Assembly: GCA_964035545.1 (NCBI GenBank)
Contig: OZ037772.1
Span: forward strand, 12,837,818 to 12,901,817
Origin: Bugula neritina
Taxonomy: Eukaryota > Bryozoa > Gymnolaemata > Cheilostomatida > Bugulidae
DNA length: 64,000 bases
Reading direction: 5' to 3'
Shown here: positions 25,040-38,045 of the stretch, in pieces
Layout of the letters: every line of letters starts with the position of its first letter
Numbering within the stretch: position 1 is the first letter of the stretch
Notes under the pieces: model-generated
Told to the model about the DNA's origin: nothing
Databases searched by the model: none
Seen by the model: the letters and a program-made list of their open reading frames with translations, nothing else
Translations under genes and position numbers: made by a program

Positions 25040-25179
25040 CACAGTCTATCATCTATGTTGAAATACACGCCCCTTTTAATTACCCTATAGTCAAATAGTG
25101 GTGATGGTATATCATCTACTGAGTTGAATTACACACCCCTTTTAATTAGCTCCTCCGTTAACATAGATGATAGACTGTG
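25040..25179. mobile_element. 140-bp MITE-like element with 20-bp inverted ends
   Basis: A perfect 20-bp inverted repeat, cacagtctatcatctatgtt at 25040-25059 and its complement at 25160-25179, encloses two imperfect direct copies of a segment with ccccttttaatta (about 25046-25083 and 25107-25146). No target-site duplication is evident and there is no coding capacity. Confidence 0.55.
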
Positions 25180-25489
25180 GTCCCCTTTCTATGCATAAAT
25201 GTCAGAACCTAGGGACAGATGCTACACCCAACAGTTAATCCCTACAAGCTTTCTTTTCAGTCTTTTTCTTTTATGTGTCTGGCCAGTTATTATATTATAT
25301 TATATTCTTTGCTAAATTTTGCATTTACTTATTCATATAATAGGATTTACTATAATTATATAGTATACACATGCTTATGGTGTAATAATTATGTATATTA
25401 TTTACATGTCTATGTGAATTCATATTTCTATATATTATGTGAATACTATGCATTATTAATTTTGGAAATATTATATGCAATTATATAAC

Positions 25490-26165
25490 AAAAAGCACTC
25501 ACGTGATTGGTCAAATGAATATTTTAACTTGCCAAGTTTTGCCATTTTCAAAGGGTAATTATATGTAATTATAATACAATATGTAGGGTGAGATAACAAC
25601 CCAGAATGTTATAAGCATTGTGATAGGCTAAACACAAATCAAAAAGCACGAATCTGATTGGTCAAGTGAATATTGTAACTTGCCAAGTTTTGCCATTTTC
25701 AAAGGGTAATTATATGTAATTATAATACAATATGTAGGGTGAGATAACAACTCAGAATGTTATAAGCATTGTGATAGGCTAAACACAAATCAAAAAGCAC
25801 GAATCTGATTGGTCAAGTGAATATTGTAACTTGCCAAGTTTTGCCATTTTCAAAGGGTAATTATATGTAATTATAATACAATATGTAGGGTGAGATAACA
25901 ACTCAGAATGTTATAAGCATTGTGATAGGCTAAACACAAATCAAAAAGCACGAATCTGATTGGTCAAGTGAATATTTTAACTTGCCAAGTTTTGCCATTT
26001 TCAAAGGGTAATTATATGTAATTATAATACAATATGTAAGGTGAAAAAACAAGTCAGAATGTTACAAGCATTGTGATAGGCTAAACACAAATCAAAAAGC
26101 ACGAACCTGATTGGTCAAGTGAATATTTTAACTTGCCAAGTTTTGCCAGTTTCAAAGAGTAATTA
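25490..26165. repeat. 151-bp satellite, about 4.5 copies
   Basis: The anchor aaaaagcac recurs at 25490, 25641, 25792, 25943 and 26094, an exact 151-bp spacing. Copies 2-4 are nearly identical; the first and last are more divergent, as expected at array edges. Each unit contains gattggtcaa (an inverted CCAAT box) and ttgccaagttttgcc. Confidence 0.95.
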
Positions 26166-26571
26166 TAATTCAAACTTTCAGTCAAAAGGCCTTCATCTTT
26201 AAATACTCACATGACTGCTCATTAAAGTAACCTTTTGGGGGTTTAAATATTGTTTGGGCTATATATAAACATGATTACACCTCATGCAAATTGTATTGAA
26301 ACATATTTACATACAAATGGAGTTTGAAAAACTGGTCAAATAAATAACTTTTATAACATTCTAGCCATCAAATAACCTAATTTACAGTTCAAATAATAAA
26401 AGTGCATGAAAGATTGTGTATTTGAACATGTATTGAACATTTTACAGACCTAAGAATCCTTCACACAAATTTCTAAATTCACACACTTCTTTGATGTATT
26501 TCCATACATATATTGATACACTACAGTCAACACCCAAACTGGGGGATAATGCTGGTGACATATCGTACAGT

Positions 26572-28385
26572 TTACTGCGAAACAAGAGTTGTCTTAAGCT
26601 GGTGGCTCCACAGTAGCCTGTCTGGCGTAAACCTGTCTGCTGCATTCTCTGTGCTCTGGAAGAACGTCTGGCCAAACTTCAACCTTTCTCCTGCAGAATG
26701 TAGAATAATACTAGAAGAAGATATGAATTATATAGTAATATATATCTACATTAGCAGCCGCAGTCTAGGGGGTACAGCACTGGCTTAGTAAACATGAGAT
26801 CACTGTTTTAACCTGAGTGAAGGCCAGCAGTGATGTTAGGAAGAGCATTCAGTTATAATTACTTCCTTTTTCATAAAGGGTTCTCACGGGGATAGCAACT
26901 ATAAACTTGCATGAGTTTATGTATCTACATTAGGCAGTAATATAGCAATAAATATTTTAATATACAATCAAATGAATTAACATTCTTACACTGATTATTA
27001 TATGGCATATTATAGCATAAAGTAATGCTCATCGCATGTGTAAAACATGACCTATTTCAGCTTGATATATATAAATATGATATATATAAATTATATAGAA
27101 CAAAAGCATATGATAGCAATTATATATATCTACATACATCAAGCAGTGGTATTGTAAGAGTTGGTGTAAAATAAGTGTAATTTCGTTAATACAATCGAGT
27201 ATAGTATAGTAAATAAATGTTATATAGCATAATTATATTGCAATACCATGCATTCAAATACTGTAGTGTAATAGCATATAGTATGGTAATCCATGCTTAT
27301 TATGTATACAATATATTTCAGCAAGCACATTTATTTAATAAAGAACACTATAGAAAAAATATTCTTGAAGTTGAAAAAGTATAAGTCCACATTTTCCAGA
27401 GCAAAAAGGCTATAATCTATGATATGTGGATATTGATCAGGATCTTAGTAATGTCATTAACAGTTAAATAGGGGGTTTAGACATTACATAGATCCCTTTA
27501 AAACTAAAGTATGACATTGTTGGCCTAAATTTCTAATAGAACATAACAATTGGATGCATGGGAAGGAAATCAATTTACACCTAAAATAAAAGAAATTAGA
27601 CATTAAGATAAAAAATAGACATAAGGAAGTACCTGGTACATGGCCGGTGTATTTAGGAACCAAACCACTTGTTTCTGGGTACAATTTGGTATCTGTGACA
27701 CACGAAACAGGTGCCCTATGTAACTCCACCTGCAACAGATGTCACTTTAAATCAACTGAACCAATGAGCAAGCTTAAGGTTATACAACGTTGCTGCTTAG
27801 ACTGAGCACTGAGTGTTAAAGTAGACTACTTACGGGTGTGGAGAGAACAACCTTCTGTTTTTTCAGGCTATCCGTGAATCTATTAAGGGCCGCATGAGTA
27901 GCCCCCGCATAGTCCATACCAAAAAACTCGTGAGACCTCGGTACAAATCCCATATACCCTGTAAATATGATATCAAAATATATGGCAAATGTGTGCAATG
28001 TGTTGAGCATTGGACTGTTTGTCAAGGTATTTGTATCTATTTGTCAAGGTATTACAAATAAATTTTATGAAAATGTAAGTTTTTCTTACTTACTTCATTA
28101 ATTGATATATTTTTACTCATTATTATCTGAAACTAAACGTCCAATGAAAGCTAACTCAAGTCTATACATTTATCATAGAAGTATTATTAAAAGTGAAGAC
28201 ATATAGATGTAATATATATTTATGTTCGCATGTGTGTAACTGCATGTCAGACTATGTACCACACTGATATATGAGTTTTAATTTAGTGATTTACCAGACA
28301 TAAATCTTTTCTCTGGGTCAGTATTCTGCATTTCAAATGGACTCTCGTTTATACAATATGGCTTCTTGGAAACATAAGGCATCAT
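26572..28385 (-). CDS. FAM166/CIMIP2-like ciliary microtubule inner protein
   Basis: Minus-strand exons in transcript order: 28424-28295 (ATG at 28385), 27958-27834, 27729-27633, 26690-26572. Phases 1, 0 and 1 join without a stop and give 143 residues from that ATG. FAM166/CIMIP2 proteins line the inside of ciliary and flagellar doublet microtubules. The evidence is two spaced family motifs: SGYMGFVPRSHEFFGMDY, then GLVPKYTGHVPG followed by LKFGQTFF. This order matches the C-terminal half of FAM166 proteins; the N-terminal PGYTGH-type motif is not found upstream. The exon is open for 13 codons before the ATG, so the start may lie further upstream (see 28651-29111). Intron 26691-27632 contains a SINE. 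Confidence 0.75.
26753..26910 (+). repeat. tRNA-derived-type SINE copy
   Basis: Contains gcactggcttagtaaacatg, a degenerate B-box region, tgatgttaggaagagcattc and a tail with ttctcacgggg, in the same order as the inverted copy at 16676-16875. It sits in an intron of the CIMIP2-like gene in antisense orientation. Confidence 0.65.
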
Positions 28386-28650
28386 ATCTGGCCGAATCCT
28401 TCGTAATGGCTGGTTGATTTTTAACTAAAGTATCAACAAAAAATTGTGTATAGTAACTATGATTGGTAGACTAGAAATTTAGTACTTTGAATGGTAACTT
28501 TGTGAATTTAGCTATATTATACAACACTGCTGGAGAACACATGAGCTACATAAGTTTGGATTCACTAGTTGTTTGAGTTGAGGTGCAAATGGCTAGGTTT
28601 TATGGTAAAATAAGAAAAACAGCTGCGCCCGATAGAAAACCTAAATTTAC

Positions 28651-29111
28651 AGTGGCTGCATAGGGGCAGACTGACTGTTGCACTTGATAGCTGGAGTCAA
28701 GAATGTGTGATATTGGTGCTTCCTGTTGAGCTGGCACTGAGCAGCAGAAAAAGATGGATGCTGGGGAGAACTCCTACAAACAGAATTAATATATTATTTA
28801 TATATAACCTCATACAGAAAGTTATTTACAGAAAGTTATTAAATTAGAACAACAATTCAGTTAGCATAGTCATAGACATGGTCACATGTGTATAAATTGG
28901 CAATTATTTACAGTAGCTGCAACATAATGTTACCTTCTAGTATTTCCACCTCTGCCCTTTGATGCGAAAGAAATTGCTCTGTTTGGATATTCTCGGAGCT
29001 GGCAGACAAGCCTTTCCAGCGACTGTAGCGACCACTATGGTAGACTCTGGGTTATCTCCATCAGCTTGTTCACTATTTTATGTTTAAGACGTTGGTGATT
29101 GCCAAGTGTGC
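28651..29111 (-). other. Two exon-like segments upstream of the CIMIP2-like gene
   Basis: Segments 29111-28934 and 28773-28651 are each bounded by good minus-strand acceptors (ctgttgcag and gtttgtag) and donors (gtaacatt and gtaaattt), with a further donor, ttacag|gtaagc, at 30263. In the first segment no frame is open throughout. The frame best continued into the second segment has a TAG in its middle and then a phase that does not fit the next coding exon. The simplest reading is 5' UTR exons; a decayed or missed N-terminal coding part is possible. Confidence 0.4.
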
Positions 29112-31490
29112 CTGCAACAGAAGTATATATGAAGTTTTCACTTCACCTTCTCAAGACATCTAACCAATTGTGGTGCATAAGTAGAGTCTGATGCTCATTT
29201 ACCACTAAATAAACTACAATGTTAACTATACAATGCATGACCAGCTGACAGTAACGCAAAAACATAAATACAAGAAATTTGATTATTCATTGAAGCTACA
29301 ACACTATAATATTATCAAAACAACAAAACTTGGTTATAGAGGGATATAATGTAATACAAAATAGCTACCTCGTGAGTCTATGCTTAGTTATAGAATACTG
29401 ATTATTAATTGTATTTGTCATTTGCTTGCTGTAAATAGCTTAAAATACAGGCTATTCTATTATAAGGTGGCAGCTATATAGCCACAGGTGGCCAGCTATA
29501 AAAAAGCCACAGGTAGCCAGCTGTTCTCATCAGTGATACAATACTACATTGACCTAACCAGAACTTGTAATTAACAGTAGGTGTGGTAGTAAAAGCATGA
29601 AGTTTTTAAGATTTCAAATTTTGAAGAAATTGACATGTAATTATAAAGTAATTGTAAAAATCAATTACATTAGATATGTAATTAATTACAATTACAACAG
29701 CATTTTCTTACAGATTATGCTATCAAAGTTTTTTGCAGATGCTAAAATATATTTGACTACTTTGAAATTGTATGAATATAATGTAAAAGCATAATCTAAA
29801 AAATTAGACTATATCAAACAAATTAGGCACGACTATAGTTTTGCTGAAACACCCAAGTGTGAAGCGCTTTGAGCTAAAATACCAGCAGTGACATGTGTAC
29901 TGTTAATGGATAGAGATTAAGTCAATGCTAAAGAGCATTAGTTAAAAAAGCAACTTCTATTAAATGTGGTGTCTGACATTTAATAGCTGCAGTTATTTAA
30001 AAGTTGAGGTCATAATTTGTTACCAAACTGACAGGAGGAGTAGAGAAATGTGCACACATAGTGTGATTCTGCCTACTTGGCTAAATGCAAGTTTTGTCTT
30101 TAGTTTGGCAAATATATTGATCTAAAATCTTTGAAGCTTTTAATTTTAAGTCTATTTCACCAAGAATGAAAAGTAAGAAGGAAGTAGGTGTCGCCCTTGG
30201 TCTTTTTTATTCATAACACTAGTCTATATACTACTATTGCATAGAGATCGTGATTGCTTACCTGTAAGAACAACCTAGTTGCGTGAAAATTGCCGGCAAC
30301 TACATGCCACCATAACGATTACAAACTAACAGCACGACACTTTCGTAATTGCTATATAGCGCTTTTTAACTTTTTTTTGTATTATGACAGTACCAGCAGT
30401 GAGATACACTGTCTGGACCGTAGGCCAAGGGTGCGTCTTGCGACACTAAGTACGATTCTCCTAGATAACCTCAGCTGCATTAGTAAGTTGACTAAACAAC
30501 TTAGTCTGATATTTACCTTTTATGCAACTAAAAGTTCGCTAGATGAATCGTGTGAATATAATCGTGCGCTTTAAACACACTCTACCTGGCCTCCGGTGTT
30601 GCATCGCTACTAGTTAAATCGTGATTGATTAGTAAACGGTGTGCAAGACACGTTATATTTTTATAATGTAACATAATCAACAAATATAATGTGTTTAGTT
30701 ATTTTAAATAGTCTATTTATATAAAATACAAAATCTAAACATTTTTTTGTTTTTGTCTTTTATTATAATGTGATTTTCTACAAAATGTAAAAATGTACTC
30801 TCTATATACCAAGGGAGATAAACCCTAAATATAAATTTGTTGATGATTTTTATTATCAAATAATTGAATTAAAAACACTTGCGACTGTATGACAACTATT
30901 AAAATGTATTATTTATTGCTTTAGTGATCTTTAAAAAATAGACAGACTCTGTAATGCTGAGATAGCAATTATGTGTGCATATTTATACTGTGTAATAAGG
31001 TATAAAATAATAATATAATAATCATATAACTTGCTTTCTCCAGTCATTGTTTGGTGAGATAATATCATGAAACGAACAAATATCAGAGCTTGTCACTTTT
31101 AGCTAGTACTTATAAACAATTTTACTTAATACCATTGCTGCAGAAACATAAAGTAGCTTTAGTACCTGCCATAAAATGTCTTGCAGGTAGACGGGACAGT
31201 GAAGCTTTTAGTTTCGCTTCCTCATATAATATAATATGGTTATAAATCAGAACAATTTCGGGATATATTATGTAATGCTCCACATACTCAATTATATGTG
31301 TGTGTGCGTAGATGCCATGTCGGCATTCAACTGGACATTAGTCAGACAACTCCAAACTTCCATGGAATAGGACAGGAATACTATTATTGTGGTAGCATCT
31401 GGTCTATATATTCTGCTGCTATACAGAAGGTAGTTAGTTCACATATTATCCCCACTAATATCCCCTACTATGTATGGTCAGGATGTAACA
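29112..31490. other. AT-rich DNA upstream of the CIMIP2-like gene
   Basis: No supported coding exon. A block at about 29636-29700 is built of taattg/aattac motifs like the subterminal DNA of the hAT element at 9021. The minus-strand promoter of the CIMIP2-like gene probably lies above 30263, where GC content rises slightly (about 30290-30620). Confidence 0.4.
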
Positions 31491-33282
31491 TTTAGTGGTC
31501 GGTTTTTGTAAACTGCGTAAACGTAAAGGCGGAAAAAAGTGGCGGAAACGTAAACAGGAGAAAACAACTCAAAAAAACTTCTAACGACTACTTTTAAACA
31601 TAAAATCTGGTTGCGTGAGCGTGGCCATAAAATCACGAAACATCCAAGCCGTCGGCGCACAAAGAGTTTAGTTACACAACTAGTTTTTATTATGATGTTG
31701 ACAATTACATTTTTACCTGCTAATAATTAACTTTTAAACTACAAAACCGAGCCCAATAATTGTGATTCTCGTAGTTGCATAGATACCAAAACCTTCGATG
31801 TTTTACTATTAACTAAATTTTAGTTGTTCAACTAACATTCGTACGACTTAAGTTATCTAGCCAGCATAATATTATTTTTTTTATCGAAATTCCCATTAAA
31901 ATATCTCATTAAAAACTACAGTGAAAATAAGTTAATATTTATCGTTGCATGTAATTGTTATAATAAAAAAATGCTTATTATTGTTATCATGCTCATGAGT
32001 ATTTTCAAACTTTAACTATAAAACGTAGAACTATCGTTAGTATTTATAGTACAATGCTATTTCAAATAGTGTGACTCAATTAGTATAATTTCATCAAATA
32101 AATAATTTGATAAATAAACCAAGTTAATACTTATGGGTTAAAATGCAGAACTTTTTAGCTTTGTGCTTAAAGTGTCTTACTTCCACTACCTCAAACTTGG
32201 GCCTTGTGCTCAAAACTTTGATCGATAACTCACTAGAAGTAAATGAATAGCCATGGCAGCAAAGTTGTTTTAAATTTTTGTTCTTTAAAATAATATTGTA
32301 AAGATGTGAGTGAAAATGTACATACTAGTAACTTGTATGTATTACTGTACAGCATGATGTAATCAAAGAACACAATAACTTGAAGAACTATTTGATATTT
32401 ATACAATAAAACATAAAATATGATGCAATAATATAAGTAAAAGTAAGAAGAAAAAAAAAAATCAATTTTTTAGTTTTGTATAAAGATGTGTTCAAGGCAC
32501 AGCAAATAAAAATTACAAAAACATATTTGCTGACGAAATGTCACCAAAATGCTGAACAACTGAAACTTCGTCATGGCTTATAACGCCTTGCATATAATTG
32601 CAAATATGCAACAGCTTATCAAAGCTTTAATGCCCTAAACACCTAATATGAATGTATACATTTTGCAAAGTCTTGCTAACAGTTAAAATACCGCTAAATA
32701 AATCAATATGTTCTCAGTAGGTCTTCTTTGATGCTACAATACGATCTAGAGGAAATATGTAAATAATAATGGAACAATCAGCTGTCATTCTTTACTTTGA
32801 AAGTGACAATCGCAATCACAGTGGTGTGACAACTACATTGAAACCAAACCAATTTGTAAAAAGCAACTTGATTACATTGGAGTCTTGTGACGGAGCTGGT
32901 GGTTTACTGTTCTGTCAACTCAGCAGTCAACTTCAAAGGACTTGCACATGCTAGCAAGCAAGTCCTATGAATTTGTAACAGTGAGTAGCGCAGGGAAATA
33001 TTCCAAGGATTCTCTTCTTGAACACAAACAAAGCTGCCAAAACAAACAATCAACAAATTACAATTTTCTTCACAAGTGCAAAGCTAATGACAAAACACAC
33101 AGCAAAAAATAAACAATATAGCTGATTATACAGCTGTACCTTTATCACAGTTATTAGAACCAGAATGTCCGTAATACCTATTGCATTTATTCTTGGAGCT
33201 AATTAAATCTTTGTTCCTGCAACAGCAATAAACTGCTCTTGTATTGTGCCTCTTTGTATACAAGTATTTGTTAAATACTTCT

Positions 33283-33979
33283 CACCCTACTCTTATCTGT
33301 TATATAAAGCAAATCCAGTACTTCCAAGTTTTTAGTTAACTTGACTCCTGGTTCATCAAATCTTTTCAAAGTGATAGCTAAGACTTTTGGAAGCTTTGTA
33401 AACTGAGACAGTTGTACAGTTATATCTAGACTACTAGAGTTGGAAAATAGTAACATGAGTATTTATTCAGTAGTCAAAAATTCTCAAGAATATGGTCCAA
33501 AATATTATGTAAACATAAAATGCACAAAGTACCCTTCGAAAACATATCCATCTAGTTTCTTGGAACTGAATTGATGCCCTGCAGTGTGACCTCACTCTGT
33601 AACAAATAAAATAGCCAATACAAAAACGTGATGCTATAGTGCCAATAAAATAAATGTTCTATTTGTTGCCAAATCACCTCTAATAGAGGAACTGGTAATA
33701 AATTCATTGACTGAGCAAATGCTGTTTCAGCATTGCAGAAATGACATTTAGTCAACTATTCAACTTCTGACCAGAACAATTTTGTCCCATTGAAGAAAAG
33801 AGCATAAGTGTTTAGTGTACCTACTAACTGTCACTTTAGGAATTATAAACTATACATAAGCAACAAATGTGTTCAAGCAATGTTAATGTTACCCAACCTA
33901 TTGCATCGCATGTTATAAACTTCCATTAATACCTCGGCAACATCATGCTGCTCATTATTCATGAAATCAGGTAAAACCT
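33283..33979 (-). pseudogene. Ubiquitin-specific-protease-like (peptidase C19) fragments
   Basis: Four minus-strand pieces occur in the order found in USP catalytic domains. 33979-33933: FMNNEQHDVAEVL, matching the QQDAxEFL region. About 33757-33680: TKCHFCNAETAF followed by LLPVPLLE, like the CxxC and L-P-P stretch. About 33608-33530: VTLQG in one frame, then KKLDGYVFEG in another. About 33440-33283: KLPKVLAITLKRFDEPG, matching the LPxVLxxxLKRF motif. The frame change inside the third piece and a TAG in it argue for decay. The catalytic Cys box and His box were not found. USPs remove ubiquitin from proteins; here the whole set lies within the 31500-35983 element, which suggests capture of a host gene fragment. 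Confidence 0.5.
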
Positions 33980-34789
33980 CTATAAACAAAATATGTATGT
34001 AAAAGAAGCCTTAATTGGTGGCTATTCTTGATTAAAATGTCAATTATACATTTGGTTTTTGATAAGGGATTTGAAATTTATCGTTAGCCATGAAATTCAG
34101 CCCTTGATCTGTGGAATTGCTACTGGCACAGTAACAAATGAAACATATATAACCAAAAAAAACACTAAAGTGAGACCAAAAGACCAAAACAGTGATCTAC
34201 TTCTCGATTACAGTATGAAAAAACATGACCATTTATTTCCTATATAAATAGAACAAGTTACTTTAAATCTAGGTTTAAAGTCATATTAATCCCCTAAGAA
34301 AAAGATAAATTAAAATTTATGTACTCAGAATTTACTTGTAGCGGTGGTGTGCGGCTTATAGTTTGAATACATGCATTTAAAAAGCATGTATTTCCAAAAT
34401 TAGTTATATCTCTATAATCTGTAAAAATTATCAAAACAACAGGACCATTACAATGAATGCTAAACAATGAATATTCTTGACTTCAAATTATATAATCAGA
34501 ACAACAATCTGGCTTAAAAAAAACCTAGACTTTTTGGCTTATTTAATATGAAAAAGACTGTTACTTTCACAAGACAAATGTCAAATACACTATATCTGCA
34601 CCACAAGACCAAAATGAGTCTTAACAGGGTATACAATGGGTTTTAAGATAACATGTGACTGAGTGTTATAGCCAATTCATTAAACACATATATGTTTAAG
34701 TTCAACTGCATCAATGTGAAAGTTTGATGCACTTTTTCTCAACGATTTGAATAAAACACTCAAGTAGTATAAGTATTACTATCCATCTT

Positions 34790-35570
34790 GTCTTAGACTT
34801 ACTAATTATTAATCAATATACCATAAGTATAATTATAAACTTATATTAATATCACAATACCATTTAACAATTACTGGTTAGTGAATTACATATATAATTA
34901 AATGAATTAAAATAAACATAAGATAAGCAGATGTGAATTACTACTACAGTATCAATACAATTATGAATTATTATTATTAATAATACAAAATTATATTAAA
35001 ATAATAGGCTAATAATAATACTACACTTTATATAATGACAATGATTATCATTATGATTATATTATTATTATTAATATTAATAATTAATGTAATACTAAAA
35101 TATTAATTAACATAATACTAATACTTATACTTATACTAAGTTTAATAGTAATAGTAATACTAATAGACAATAGACATAGTAATAGAACTAGTAGCACTAA
35201 GTTAAATAGCTATACTAATAGTATTACATTTACTATTACTATTAGTATTAATATTAGTATTAGTAATATAATTATAATTATAATAAATGTAATTCAATAC
35301 CTAAAGTTGAAATGATATCGTAATCTATAAGTTAATATATAATTATCACTATAACTATAAGTATAAGTATATTAATTATTATTTATATTATTAATTAAAC
35401 GCTATTAGTATTACTATTAGTATTAGTAAAAGTGATACTATTACTATTGAGTATTACTATTACTATTAGTATTAGTATTACTATTAGTATTAGTATTAGT
35501 ATTATTAATATTTCTATTAATATTAATATTATAATTATTATTTATTAAATTTAATCGTTAATATGATTTA
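34790..35570. repeat. TA-rich microsatellite region, (ATTACT)/(ATTAGT) type
   Basis: Long runs of attactattagtattagta and related steps, with local palindromes. The same motif family recurs at 37795-38045 and 47590-47650. Confidence 0.85.
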
Positions 35571-36235
35571 GATTATTATTTTAATCGACAATTATTTAGT
35601 TTAAAAATGTTATTAATAATTTATAAGCAGATTGAGCTTACCCATCTCTAGCTTTATTTGTTATATTGGAAAGTCGAAGTGAGAATTTTAGGTTCAAGCA
35701 AAAAGATATAAGCTGTTCAGTTGAAGGGGTGTACTTGTAGAGTTGAAGATATCACGTTGGTTGTGAGGGATGAAATAGACTAAGTACTTAACACGTTGCC
35801 GAGGTTTTCTTAATGCAAGATTATTTTAATTTTAGAGTTGTGTCATTTTTCAACTAAAACCTATGCTTCGTGCATACACAAAAGTATTACGCAGCGATTA
35901 CTAAAAAAATTGCTCGGTTAAGTACTTTTCCGCCGTTTTTGCAGAAATTTCCGCTTTTCCGTTTACGCAGTTTACAAAAACCGTTTAGCGGTACACATGC
36001 TGATTATGTTTGTGTTATCTATTACATAGTGCAGCCATCTAGCAAGGCTGCTAACCTATATAAGTTATGTTTTCCTGACGTTCTCCAATTTCTATAATGC
36101 CACGCCTAAATATAATAAGGACATGGGAGACAACTGCTAAAAGTTGTTGCAATGCGGAGGCATAACATGGAAGCTTACTTGTGATGATAATATGTAATAA
36201 ATTATTAATATTAATACTATATACAAGATACTATA

Positions 36236-36592
36236 TAAGGGGTGGAGATATTATACAGGGGGTGGAGATACTATACAGGGGGGTGGAGATATTATACAGG
36301 GGGTGGAGATACTATACAGGGGGGTGGAGATATTATACAGGGGGTGGAGATATTATACAGGGGGTGGAGATATCATACAGGGGGTGGAGATACTATACAG
36401 GGGGGTGGAGATACTATACAGGGGGGTGGAGATACTATACAGGGGGTGGAGATATTATACAGGGGGTGGAGATATCATACAGGGGGGGGTGGATATATTA
36501 TACAGGGGGTGGAGATACTATACAGGGGGGGTGGATATATTATACAGGGGGTGGAGATATTATACAGGGGTGGAGGTACTATACAGGGGGAG
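36236..36592. repeat. G-rich minisatellite (gggggtggagatattataca)
   Basis: About 17 copies of a 19-24 bp unit, gggggtggagatattataca, differing in the number of Gs and in attat/actat/atcat. Three reading frames stay open through it, so the glycine/tyrosine-rich translations are artefacts. The G-runs could form quadruplexes on the plus strand. Confidence 0.92.
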
Positions 36593-37794
36593 AAGAAAAT
36601 ACCTTCATTGTTATTATATCTGTATGTGAAAGAAACGACATTTTAGAGTTGTCTGTTCATTCTATTCTGTCATTTGATTCAATGAATGCATCAATTTTAC
36701 TTATAGTCTGAGTATACAGATAAAGATAGTCTGAGTATAAATACAGAGATAGTCTGAGTATGCATGTATTACAAGTTAATTAGAATTAGAAGGTAATTAA
36801 TAACATATAATGAGATTTTAAACACTGGGTTTAACTGTTGAATGTATAAGAGTTAGTTTAATTTGTAAGTAACCAAAATATGCATTATTCTAACAGCCCA
36901 AATGACGCAAATGAATGAAGTAATAGTGATCATATAGTATTTTAAAGTTGTGCACAAGCAGGGGTGCAGACACAGGGGTGAGAGGCAGCAGCTTGGGGTT
37001 TGGAAACTGGAATTGTGCATATCAAAATATGATATTCTAAACCTTACACCCCCTTTACACCCCCTTACACTCCCTGGCACTCTCTTACACCCCCTCTTAC
37101 ACTCCTTTAAACTTTGTTCGTTTACACTTCAGTACCACTACACCCCTGATTTTACACAGATGACTAATTCATATAATTAACTTAGCAGCTCATGCGCTGA
37201 GAGATTTTTGTTACTAAACCAAATGAAGATCGTTTTTGTATCACATAAACAGAATGGCGCGTATTTTAGTATTGTTTGTTGTTTGTTATTTATGGCCCGG
37301 TGGCCACAAACAACGTCACTCTATCGTCACGCGGCCTGCACATCGTTTTACGAGTTATTTACTGATATTTATAGCAATTACGACATCGACCAATCACAGA
37401 GCGGATGGGCGCACAATAGTGGAGGTTAAATGGGAACACAAGTTGACAGTATGAAATGATATCACTCTGTAGGGAGAGCTTATGCTAAGAGAAGATTACC
37501 AGCTGCAGTCAGGTAAATAATACATTCTATTGCCTCTCTATCAAGACTCTTTGTCATGAATCAAGAACTTTTGGGCAGTTCTGAAGTAGTATTTAAGTTA
37601 TATTGAAGTAAGGGAAGGGAAGGTTTTGTGGTTTGAAGGGTAGAGTTTAGTATAGACATGCAGCGCCACCCTTTCCTCTCGAAAAACAAGACATGAGAAT
37701 GAATTTAAACTAAAGAAATAGCTAAATATTATTGCTTTTGATAGTTGATACACACACTGAAGTACTCTCAGTGTTAGTATAACTATTACCATTA

Positions 37795-38045
37795 TATTTA
37801 CTATCAGTATTACTATTAGTATTAGTATTACTATTACTATTAGTATAAGTGTTGCTATTAGTATTAGTATCCCTATTACTAATACTATTACTATTAGTAT
37901 TAGTATTACATAATTACTATTAGTATTACTATTACTATTAGGTAATTAGTATTACTATTAGTATTAGGTAATTGGTATTAGTATTAGTATTAGGTAATTG
38001 GTATTAGTATTAGTATTAGGTAATTGGTATTACTATTAGTATTAG
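37795..38045. repeat. (ATTACT/ATTAGT) microsatellite
   Basis: Hexanucleotide-like steps tattactattagtatta, merging into repeats of taggtaattggtattagtat. Confidence 0.85.

Larger units (their letters stand above)
31500..35983. mobile_element. 4.5-kb DNA transposon-like element with TIRs and 9-bp flanking repeat
   Basis: A 24-bp perfect inverted repeat starts cggtttttgtaaactgcg at 31500 and is mirrored at 35960-35983; similarity continues inwards through a GCGGAAA-rich part. The flanks are tttagtggt (31491-31499) and tttagcggt (35984-35992), a 9-bp direct repeat with one mismatch, which looks like a slightly eroded target-site duplication. No transposase is recognised. The interior is AT-rich with a large (ATTACT)-type microsatellite and protease-like exon fragments. 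The duplication length is compatible with hAT (8) or Mutator-like (9) elements; the end sequence does not decide. Confidence 0.6.

Noticed and set aside
36181-36711. Gly/Tyr-rich open frames (silk- or collagen-like at first sight)
   Set aside because: They are three frames of the G-rich minisatellite; there is no stable Gly-X-Y pattern and no flanking coding exon.
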